Shown here piece by piece: positions 14,292-19,981 of a stretch of DNA of 19,981 bases (positions within the stretch are counted from its first letter, which is position 1; each line of letters begins with the position of its first letter). The notes below the pieces were generated by a model that did no database searches, was not told the DNA's origin, and saw nothing but the letters and a program-made list of their open reading frames with translations. This stretch comes from Candidatus Nanopelagicaceae bacterium (lineage in GTDB: Bacteria; Actinomycetota; Actinomycetes; Nanopelagicales; Nanopelagicaceae): the NCBI GenBank assembly GCA_023262125.1, contig JALRDT010000006.1, positions 1 to 19,981 on the forward strand, written 5' to 3'. Both the position numbers and the translations under genes were made by a program.

Positions 14292-16172
14292 CTACCCTAC
14301 AGTGATAGTCACCTTACTTCCACGAAGGACTTTACTTCCCACTTTCGGAGAAATCGCAGTTACTTGCTTAACAGCCTTTGTTCCCATGCGCTTGATAGTC
14401 ACCTGTAAATCTAGTGCCGTTAATACTGACTTTGCTTTAGCTTCAGATAATGAGTAGACATTAGGAATAAAGACATAGGCCGATCCTTTTGAGATTACTA
14501 AAGATAGTGCAGAACCTTTTGGATAACTCTTTACTTCTGATGGATTTTGAGAGATTACCGCGCCTGCAGGAACTGTCTCACTGAATTCATATTTAGGCGT
14601 AACTTTAAATCCTGCAGTCGTCAAAGTATTTAGCGCTTCTTCACCTGATTTATTAACGAAATTAATTAAAGGAATTTGCTCAATACCTTTACTTACGACC
14701 AATTTAATCCCTGCACCACGTTTGACTTTTGTACCCATGACTGGCTCAGAGCTAATTACGAAGCCTTTGGGAATCTTCTCACTAAAAATTTGCTGAACTA
14801 CAGGCTCTGCTATTGGGATAGAAGAGAGCACTTTGATTGCAGCTTCAACTGTTAATTGAGCAACCATAGGAATTGAATATCTCTCTGGTCCTTTTGAAAG
14901 AGTGATTAAAACAACTGCACCCTCTTTTACTTTATCTCCACCTGCAGGACTTGTAGAAATAATTATTCCCTTTTGTAAATCTTCGCTAAATTCCTCTTTG
15001 GATACTTCGCTAGTTAATCCAATTGGTTTTAGTAAATTTTCGGCATCCGACATCGTGCCGCCAACAAGTGATGGCACTGTTACTCGCGCACCTGGGCCAA
15101 TCAAGCTCCACCAACCACCAATACCAACTGCAACTGCAAGAATTAACGCGACTTTCCTAAATTTTCGTTTAGGTTTCTTAATTTTTTCTTTGTTTTCCGA
15201 TTTGGAAATTTCACGAGTGATCTCTCTGGTGACCTCTTCTTCAACTATTTCTTTACGTTTTGATGGTTTAGGTGTCTCTTGACGAATAGGTAAATCAAGC
15301 TCGAGGCTCATCTGCTTCTTGGAAGGATCAGATTTAATTTGAATGTTTCGTAGTAGTGATGCAAAAGTTGCGCCATCTTTTGGGCGATCATCGGGATTTC
15401 TGCTAGTTGCTGCATAAATTAATTCATCTAAATCTTTTGGAAGTTTAATGCCTTTAGAGCTCACCCGAGGAATATCTTCGTTGACATGAAGATATGCAAT
15501 TTGAAGAGGAGAGTCGCTTATGTGTGGCCTTTTTCCGGTAAGCATTTCAAATGCCATTACACCAATTGAATAGATATCACTTCGGGCATCAGAGATACCA
15601 CGTTGCACTTGTTCAGGTGATAAATATGAAACGCTACCGAGAATGACACTGGCTTCTGCAGTCATAGTCTGACCAAGATTAGTACCTCGCGCTAAACCAA
15701 AATCTGCAATTTTAATTCTGCCATCATTCGAAATAAGAATATTTTCTGGCTTGATATCGCGATGGACAATTCCAATTTGATGTGCCGCTGCAAGAGCAGA
15801 AATTACAGGGGATAAGTAATTGATAGTTTCGTTTACTGAAAAAGAACCTTTGCTTGAAATCAATTCACGAAGTGTTTGTCCCTCAACTAATTCCATCACT
15901 AAAAAGACTGCAGGAATGCCTGATTGATTCCAGCCTTGATCCATCACATTTACGATATTTGGGTGAGATAAAGATGCTGCAGCTTTTGCTTCTCGGATAA
16001 AGCGAGTAATAAATTCTTCATCTTGAGCAAGATGCGGATGCATTATTTTGACCGCAACTTTTCTATCTAAACGGGTATCTAAGCCTTCGTAGATAGTGCC
16101 CATTCCGCCATTAGCGAGAATTCGGAGTAGCTCATAGCGGTTATCTATTAATTGTCCGCTCAAATCACTCAC
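14292..16172 (-). CDS. pknL: PknL-type Ser/Thr protein kinase with four PASTA repeats
   Basis: Membrane receptor kinase of the actinobacterial PknB/PknL group; PASTA repeats bind cell-wall peptidoglycan fragments or lipid II and link the kinase to wall growth. The 626-residue protein has a cytoplasmic kinase domain (about 11-275). The glycine loop is LANGGMGTIY, with Ala20 where the first Gly is usual (PknL-like proteins often read ARGGM). Lys42 is the ATP lysine, and VHRDIKPEN holds Asp139. DFG is at 157-159 and LSPE at 184-187. A Thr/Ser-bearing activation loop lies between. A charged juxtamembrane stretch (300-340) precedes one membrane segment (about 341-359). Four PASTA repeats fill 363-626. 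The GTG start has TAAAAT 7 bases upstream and no Shine-Dalgarno. idsA, pknL and class II aroG are also near one another in mycobacteria, which supports the PknL assignment. Confidence 0.92.
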   Translation of the reverse strand: MSDLSGQLIDNRYELLRILANGGMGTIYEGLDTRLDRKVAVKIMHPHLAQDEEFITRFIREAKAAASLSHPNIVNVMDQGWNQSGIPAVFLVMELVEGQTLRELISSKGSFSVNETINYLSPVISALAAAHQIGIVHRDIKPENILISNDGRIKIADFGLARGTNLGQTMTAEASVILGSVSYLSPEQVQRGISDARSDIYSIGVMAFEMLTGKRPHISDSPLQIAYLHVNEDIPRVSSKGIKLPKDLDELIYAATSRNPDDRPKDGATFASLLRNIQIKSDPSKKQMSLELDLPIRQETPKPSKRKEIVEEEVTREITREISKSENKEKIKKPKRKFRKVALILAVAVGIGGWWSLIGPGARVTVPSLVGGTMSDAENLLKPIGLTSEVSKEEFSEDLQKGIIISTSPAGGDKVKEGAVVLITLSKGPERYSIPMVAQLTVEAAIKVLSSIPIAEPVVQQIFSEKIPKGFVISSEPVMGTKVKRGAGIKLVVSKGIEQIPLINFVNKSGEEALNTLTTAGFKVTPKYEFSETVPAGAVISQNPSEVKSYPKGSALSLVISKGSAYVFIPNVYSLSEAKAKSVLTALDLQVTIKRMGTKAVKQVTAISPKVGSKVLRGSKVTITVG

Positions 16173-16179
16173 GGGGTGG

Positions 16180-16185
16180 ATTTTA
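16180..16185 (-). promoter_or_regulatory. Candidate -10 element for leaderless pknL
   Basis: On the minus strand TAAAAT fits TANNNT and ends 7 bases before the pknL GTG (16172). It overlaps the stop codon of the upstream kinase gene. The stretch between is C-rich with no Shine-Dalgarno. A promoter here would free pknL from the upstream riboswitch. Confidence 0.4.
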
Positions 16186-16677
16186 GGTGGTGGTTATTAT
16201 GAAATCCGCGAATTCGCGGGTGCGTTCATCAATAAAGTGTTTAGCTTCACGAATTTGCCACTCTCTAATTCTATTTTCGTAGTCGAGACCGTCTCTATCT
16301 AGCACTCGCTTGAAGGCAATTTCGGGCTCGGTCTCAACCCAATACAAAGTAGTGGCATAGGTCCGGGCAAGACTCTGACCTGCGCCAACCCCTTCGATTA
16401 TCAATGAGTCAGCTGGTTGAATTTCTTTTAAACCATTAAAACAATACTCATGCCAATCGAAAGTTTTTATTATAGAACTTCTGCCATTTACAAAATTCTC
16501 TAATATTTCAACTAAGGTATTTGTTAAATCCATGCCCAGCGCTTCATCCCAGCCATTGTAATGATCATCTAAATGAATTACTTCGCAACCCAACTCTTCT
16601 TTCAATCGAAGAGCTAAAGTGGTTTTACCTGATCCCGCTGGTCCGTCTACAAGTATGATTTTTGGATTCGAAGCCAT
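16183..16677 (-). CDS. Uridine-kinase-like P-loop kinase, candidate thiamine-trapping kinase
   Basis: A 164-residue P-loop small-molecule kinase. Walker A is GPAGSGKT (12-19). An acidic acceptor-binding motif IHLDDHYNGWDE lies at 35-45 (Asp37/Asp38). FDWHEY is at 73-78, LIIEGVGAG at 92-100, and a lid/adenine region with DRDG (127-130) and ERTR (151-154) follows. Related actinobacterial proteins are usually labelled uridine kinase; nicotinamide riboside kinases share the fold. The best start is ATG at 16677; the frame is open further upstream, but that part reads as pnuT in another frame and gives no kinase-like sequence. It overlaps pnuT by 31 bases, behind a TPP riboswitch. PnuC-type carriers need intracellular phosphorylation to hold their substrate, so I infer it phosphorylates thiamine or a precursor. 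A plain nucleoside kinase is the alternative. Confidence 0.8.
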   Translation of the reverse strand: MASNPKIILVDGPAGSGKTTLALRLKEELGCEVIHLDDHYNGWDEALGMDLTNTLVEILENFVNGRSSIIKTFDWHEYCFNGLKEIQPADSLIIEGVGAGQSLARTYATTLYWVETEPEIAFKRVLDRDGLDYENRIREWQIREAKHFIDERTREFADFIITTT

Positions 16678-17225
16678 CTGACCCAACCAACAATTGCAAC
16701 TATTGTAAATGCAAAATAGAGCACCGAAGTAAACCAATATTTGAGAACTCCATATTGAATTGTTGCCAAAGCATCTACAGCAAACCAGACTGGCCACGAT
16801 TCATATTTTTCATAAACCATTAAGACTTGTGCCAGAAAAGATCCTAGAAAAATAAGTGCATCAGTTCGATAAGCCGCTGCGCCGATGCTTTGTAGCCATG
16901 GTGTGAAAATTAACCAAGCCACAATTAATGCAGCGACACATAGTGCAAGTTCACGTTGCGTTAATTTTCCAGGTTTGGCACCTTTAGGACCCCAACCGAA
17001 CCAACCCCAAATTCCTGCTACGATAAAAACTATTTGTAATAATGCAGATGCAATCAGATCAACTTTCCAAAAGAAAATTCCATAAAGTGCACTTGAAACG
17101 ACCCACCATGGCCAAGTTATTCTTTTGGTTGTAGTTCCATACCAAACCCCAATAAAACTTGTGACGCTTGCAAAGAACTCAAGGAAAGTTACTTGATAAC
17201 CCCAAGCTGTGAAAAAGGTAGACAT
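16647..17225 (-). CDS. pnuT: PnuC-family vitamin transporter, probably thiamine (PnuT)
   Basis: Integral membrane carrier of the PnuC family, which moves vitamin compounds down their gradient and relies on phosphorylation inside the cell to keep them. The 192-residue protein has about seven membrane segments. Typical PnuC landmarks are a TSFIGVWYG segment, WWVVSSALYGIFFWKVDL, GIWGWFGWG near the middle, and the late block WPVWFAVDALATIQYG...GWVRW. PnuC itself carries nicotinamide riboside, but here the gene lies directly under a TPP riboswitch, so the thiamine-specific subgroup PnuT is the better call. I chose the ATG at 17225, preceded by AGGGAGGA. An in-frame ATG at 17246 lies inside the aptamer and is unlikely to be used. 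The end overlaps the P-loop kinase gene by 31 bases. Confidence 0.85.
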   Translation of the reverse strand: MSTFFTAWGYQVTFLEFFASVTSFIGVWYGTTTKRITWPWWVVSSALYGIFFWKVDLIASALLQIVFIVAGIWGWFGWGPKGAKPGKLTQRELALCVAALIVAWLIFTPWLQSIGAAAYRTDALIFLGSFLAQVLMVYEKYESWPVWFAVDALATIQYGVLKYWFTSVLYFAFTIVAIVGWVRWLRIQKSYL

Positions 17226-17226
17226 G

Positions 17227-17312
17227 AATTCCTCCCTGGTTCGCATTACCGAACCGGTTAGGCGGTCGACTCTTAGGTCCTCTCAGCCAACTTTTGGCTC
17301 CCGCGTTGAACT
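17227..17312 (-). promoter_or_regulatory. TPP (THI-box) riboswitch controlling pnuT
   Basis: Read on the minus strand, the leader contains ACGCGGGAGCC, then GGCTGAGAGG (the conserved CTGAGA core, 17288-17279), CGACCGCC, GGTAATGCGAACC and AGGGAGG. This matches the order of conserved blocks in actinobacterial TPP aptamers. Helices I can draw: AGTTC (17312-17308) with GAATT (17231-17227) as P1; GCGG with CCGC as P2; GCC with GGC flanking AAAAGTT; and GGTTCG with CGAACC around GTAATG. The Shine-Dalgarno GGGAGG lies directly against P1, so TPP binding should hide it (translational OFF switch). The block after the last helix (usually a CGUAGGG-like run) is shortened, so this is an atypical member. 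It begins 4 bases after the idsA stop. Confidence 0.8.
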
Positions 17313-17316
17313 AACT

Positions 17317-18303
17317 TTACCGCGCCCTCTTTGTAACTATCGAGACCATCTCAGTTAGCAATTTTCGCGCCTGGGTAGTTAACTCTTCACGGTCAATGGC
17401 ATCAAGAGCTTGCTCAGCTAACTTTTCGATTAGAGCTTCTACATGTGTTGGCGCACCGCTATCTAATATCACCTCTGCTAAGCCACCAATGTCATCAGTG
17501 CCAAGTTTCTTTTCTATTAATCTCTTTGTCTGATCACTCCCGCGATCATATGCAAAGGCAATTAACGCAGTTCGCTTGCCTTCACGTAAATCATCACCTG
17601 CAGGTTTTCCAGTCTCAGAAGGGTTACCAAAGACCCCGAGCAAGTCATCTCTTAATTGAAAAGCCTCGCCAAGAGGTAACCCATATTCTGAGTAAATTGT
17701 TAAATATTCATCGAAATTTTTTGGTTGTGCAAGCGCGGCACCAAAATGAAGTGGCCTTTCAATACTGTACTTACCAGATTTGTAGCGCGCTATTTTGAGC
17801 GAGCGTTCGACGCTGAAGTTACTTTGAGTCTGCTCGTAAACATCTAGAAATTGGCCAGCCATTAACTCAATTCGCATAATGTCATGTATTTGATTTAAAT
17901 TTTCATTTGCAAGATTTGAGTCGTGTATTGCTTTCTCATTCCAGACTAACGCTAAGTCCCCAATTAAGATTGCAGCTGAATCTCCAAATTGTTTGTGCAT
18001 TGCAGGCTTGCCGCGCCTAGTAGCAGATTTATCCATCAAATCATCATGTATTAATGCGCTTGCTTGCAAAAATTCAAGAGATGCGCAAGTTTCAAAAACT
18101 TTAGGAGTAATTTCTCCGTGAGCACCTAAAAAACCTATTAAAGAAAAAAGTGATCGAAAGCGCTTTCCTTGCGAAAGATATTCTTTGAGCGAATTTGCTA
18201 TTGGCTTTAGTTGATCATCAATTTCAGATATAAGAGCGCAGTAACTGTCGACTTGCTCTTCAAGGGCGATATTTATGCCCTCTCTTAATTGATTAATGTT
18301 CAT
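17317..18303 (-). CDS. idsA: Polyprenyl diphosphate synthase, GGPP-synthase type
   Basis: Joins isopentenyl diphosphate to allylic diphosphates; with carotenoid genes beside it, the product is probably geranylgeranyl diphosphate (crtE function). The 328-residue, all-helical protein has GKRFR (46-50). The first Asp-rich motif is HDDLMDKS with DDLMD at 87-91, followed by RRGKPAMH. LIGDLAL lies near 113-119 and YKSGKYSIERPL near 174-185. The second Asp-rich motif LRDDLLGVFG (218-227) has DDLLG where many enzymes have DDxxD; the G form is common in actinobacteria. Residues 4 and 5 before the first motif are Ala and Ser, small side chains that allow C20 or longer products. The ATG overlaps the upstream CrtI-like gene by 11 bases. 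The TPP riboswitch follows its stop by 4 bases. Confidence 0.92.
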   Translation of the reverse strand: MNINQLREGINIALEEQVDSYCALISEIDDQLKPIANSLKEYLSQGKRFRSLFSLIGFLGAHGEITPKVFETCASLEFLQASALIHDDLMDKSATRRGKPAMHKQFGDSAAILIGDLALVWNEKAIHDSNLANENLNQIHDIMRIELMAGQFLDVYEQTQSNFSVERSLKIARYKSGKYSIERPLHFGAALAQPKNFDEYLTIYSEYGLPLGEAFQLRDDLLGVFGNPSETGKPAGDDLREGKRTALIAFAYDRGSDQTKRLIEKKLGTDDIGGLAEVILDSGAPTHVEALIEKLAEQALDAIDREELTTQARKLLTEMVSIVTKRAR

Positions 18304-19381
18304 GACTTGGACGATTCTTTATCCCACGGACTGCATTTGCAAGCAATTCTCCAGCAATTCCTGCATGAGCTAAGGAATCTAAGTGTTTTACTCTAAATAT
18401 TCGCTTATTAGCGGTGCGAATTTTGGTAATTAATTGATTGTCAGAGTTACCGGCCTTCCCAGGTCGAATTTGGTCAACTTCAGCAAATTGATCGAAATCA
18501 GGAATATCTACTTTCCCAGTTAGAACCAACGAATATTTTCCTAATCCGGCAGAGGATGCATAGATATCTGTGCTTAATCCATCTTCATGAAAAATTATCT
18601 TTCGGATCGGAAGTTGTTCTGGATATCCATTAATTCCGATAAGTCTTTGGGTAGGTGTCTCATGTATTTGATTGGCTTCGATTAAATAGTCGTAATCATC
18701 TATAACTGTAAAAGATGCACCAAGTTCTAAGGCCCGGCTCTTTAGCGCATCCGTGAGTGCTCCCAAACCACCGTCGATCTGCCAGATACCAAATGATTCC
18801 TCTACAAAAGCAGCAATATGTGACCACTTGTATATGCCGGCAGGGTATCCAAGATAAGTAGCGTAATGAGCCATAATTTTTCGCAGGATCGGATTATTAA
18901 TTATTGGAGCTCTCATACGAAGATATGTACTTACATCAAATTTAAAAGAAGAGAATTCCCATTCGACATAATTTTCTCGAATCCGATCCCATAAATATTC
19001 ACCTTGTTTTAGTGCCAATTCCCATTCGGCAGCAGCTGCAGTGCCAAGTTTATTTTCAATTTCGGTTAATCGAGCATTTCTAGAAAGGTTCTCAAAACTA
19101 ATAGTAATTTCTTTAAATTGAAAAACAAAAGCTGGTTCGGCAGGATTTACATTCAAAACTTGTCCAAAATGTTTGCCAGTTTTTTGAAAAAAATCTCGAT
19201 AAACCGCGGGGAGTGTAAAAAGGGGAGCGCAATCGAAAGCATAATCTTTGATTATTGTGTTCTGATAACACTGGCCATTAATCGCTACTTCATATTTAAA
19301 TTTTGAAAGCCTGGCCGCCGCTGTTAAGGCTGCAATCCCTGCCCCTTCTATTTGGACTTTCTTGCCTGAGGAATTTTTCAA
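18293..19381 (-). CDS. Short, divergent CrtI/CrtD-like FAD-dependent oxidoreductase
   Basis: A 362-residue protein related to phytoene desaturase (CrtI) and carotenoid 3,4-desaturase (CrtD). It has an N-terminal Rossmann dinucleotide motif GAGIAALTAAARL (13-25). FDCAPLFTLPAVYRDFF (49-65) mirrors the FDxGP..FTLP block of CrtI, and YATYLGYPAG followed by FGIWQIDGGLGALTDAL mirrors the CrtI middle region. Odd points: it is about 130 residues shorter than usual, the acidic residue ending the second beta strand is missing (VAING), the GGR/GGK loop after it is absent, and the C-terminal GD-x(n)-G FAD motif is not recognisable. Start TTG overlaps the cruF stop by 4 bases, and the end overlaps idsA by 11. 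Context suggests carotenoid modification, perhaps CrtD-like desaturation paired with CruF. Whether it binds FAD or desaturates is uncertain. Confidence 0.75.
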   Translation of the reverse strand: MKNSSGKKVQIEGAGIAALTAAARLSKFKYEVAINGQCYQNTIIKDYAFDCAPLFTLPAVYRDFFQKTGKHFGQVLNVNPAEPAFVFQFKEITISFENLSRNARLTEIENKLGTAAAAEWELALKQGEYLWDRIRENYVEWEFSSFKFDVSTYLRMRAPIINNPILRKIMAHYATYLGYPAGIYKWSHIAAFVEESFGIWQIDGGLGALTDALKSRALELGASFTVIDDYDYLIEANQIHETPTQRLIGINGYPEQLPIRKIIFHEDGLSTDIYASSAGLGKYSLVLTGKVDIPDFDQFAEVDQIRPGKAGNSDNQLITKIRTANKRIFRVKHLDSLAHAGIAGELLANAVRGIKNRPSHEH

Positions 19382-19981
19382 TTAGGACTGCCCAAATATC
19401 TTTTAGATAGGTACCAACCCAAAATAATGCCAAAAGCTAAGCCGCCAACTAGAGCAGTTCCTTGCTTACCAAAGAAGAATAAATTAGCAATAAAGTTATA
19501 GATCCAAGTCCATACTAGAAATAGATCTACCGAATTCATAGAAGCGCTAATCTTTCTGCGCACCTTTGGAAGTATTAAATTGGCCAAACCAAAGACCACT
19601 ACACCCACAAAAAGCCAACCAACTACATTATCCAGAGGAATATGTGTTTGAAATGGAATATGAGCCCCATTGAATTCCCATGTTTTGTAATTATTGGCAA
19701 CCAGAATTTGATCAAAAAATAAGGCGTAGGCAGTAATTGCAGCACCACCTGAAATCATCACCCAGTTTGGAGCAATCTTTCTGGCCATAATCATTAAAGG
19801 ATGAACAGATCCGAGCCAAAAAATGAGAACTAATATTGGTACCCCAAAAAAAGTGGTCCCTAAATTTTGATATTTAATGTTTCCAAAAGGCCAACCAGTG
19901 TTTATGGAAATAAATTCAATTAAGAAGCCGAACACAAGTACAAAGAGTAGATAGCTCCAGAAATAGCGTTTTGCAAATGCT
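19378..19981 (-). CDS. cruF: CruF-family carotenoid biosynthesis membrane protein (N-terminus outside window)
   Basis: Integral membrane protein of the DUF422/CruF family; known members are carotenoid 1',2'-hydratases acting on acyclic or monocyclic ends, including bisanhydrobacterioruberin hydratase in haloarchaea. The frame is open to the window edge, upstream of a GTG at 19935, and the extra residues (AFAKRYFWSYLLFVLVFGFL) are clearly membrane-like, so the gene begins beyond the window. About 200 residues are visible with six or so hydrophobic segments. The family block INTGWPFGNIKYQNLGTTFFGVPILV is present, as is a conserved polar segment around FDQILVANNYKTWEF and IPLDNVVGWLFVG. It overlaps the CrtI-like gene by 4 bases (TTGA) and leads the cruF/crtD-like/idsA set. 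The exact reaction cannot be read from sequence. Confidence 0.85.
   Translation of the reverse strand, partial: AFAKRYFWSYLLFVLVFGFLIEFISINTGWPFGNIKYQNLGTTFFGVPILVLIFWLGSVHPLMIMARKIAPNWVMISGGAAITAYALFFDQILVANNYKTWEFNGAHIPFQTHIPLDNVVGWLFVGVVVFGLANLILPKVRRKISASMNSVDLFLVWTWIYNFIANLFFFGKQGTALVGGLAFGIILGWYLSKRYLGSPN

Noticed and set aside
14902..15282. 126-codon plus-strand frame inside pknL
   Set aside because: Antisense to the PASTA/juxtamembrane region; Ser/Thr/Pro-rich composition is what the reverse frame of such a region gives.
16678..16797. Extended N-terminus for the P-loop kinase (start at 16797)
   Set aside because: The added 40 residues are the out-of-frame reading of the pnuT 3' end and show no kinase-like sequence; the ATG at 16677 sits right before the first beta strand.
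17226..17246. Upstream in-frame ATG (17246) as the pnuT start
   Set aside because: It lies within the conserved TAATGC loop of the aptamer and has no ribosome site, while the ATG at 17225 follows AGGGAGGA at good spacing.

Overview
The window looks like chromosomal backbone from a small-genome, A+T-rich actinobacterium. The freshwater Nanopelagicales (acI lineage) fit best. This is inferred from gene content, very tight packing and the actinobacterial protein families present: class II DAHP synthase, a PknL-type PASTA kinase, and a GT4 glycogen/maltose-1-phosphate synthase divergent from glgC. Most neighbouring genes overlap or sit within about 20 bases. Two convergent pairs overlap at their 3' ends. 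The only gaps above 70 bases are 7274-7351 and 8576-8711, apart from the riboswitch leader at 17226-17316. I saw no tRNA, rRNA, insertion sequence, phage gene or CRISPR array.

Layout, left to right. (1) 2-5208, plus strand: the end of rplS with an unusual acidic tail, then lepB, rnhB, yraN, yifB/comM and dprA (the common actinobacterial rplS-dprA string), then era. (2) 5198-7273, minus strand: a DMT/EamA permease and the glycogen synthase-type glucosyltransferase (glgA/glgM). (3) 7352-11592, plus strand: glgC, pfkA with residues typical of pyrophosphate-dependent enzymes, class II aroG, and an ogt-type alkyltransferase. (4) 11566-17312, minus strand, read right to left: a TPP riboswitch, a PnuC-family transporter (so probably PnuT, for thiamine), a uridine-kinase-like P-loop kinase, a PASTA Ser/Thr kinase, endonuclease IV, a second EamA permease and a threonine aldolase. 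(5) 17317-19981, minus strand: a CruF-type carotenoid hydratase (cut by the window edge), a short and divergent CrtI/CrtD-like flavoprotein, and a geranylgeranyl-diphosphate-type prenyl synthase.

How the parts work together. glgC makes ADP-glucose and the divergent glgA/glgM uses it. The 78 bp between them holds three head-to-tail 10-bp repeats flanked by an inverted hexamer, probably shared control DNA. pfkA and aroG sit at the glycolysis/shikimate branch. The riboswitch, PnuT and the small kinase make a compact vitamin B1 salvage unit in which the kinase may trap imported thiamine. The right-hand genes supply and modify C40 carotenoids.

The most notable observations are the thiamine-linked orphan kinase, the TPP riboswitch packed 4 bases behind idsA with an atypical 3' half and a decoy ATG inside the aptamer, the degenerate CrtI-like protein, the glg repeat array, the yraN start-site palindrome, and six genes whose starts look leaderless (a -10-like hexamer 5-7 bases before the start codon and no Shine-Dalgarno).
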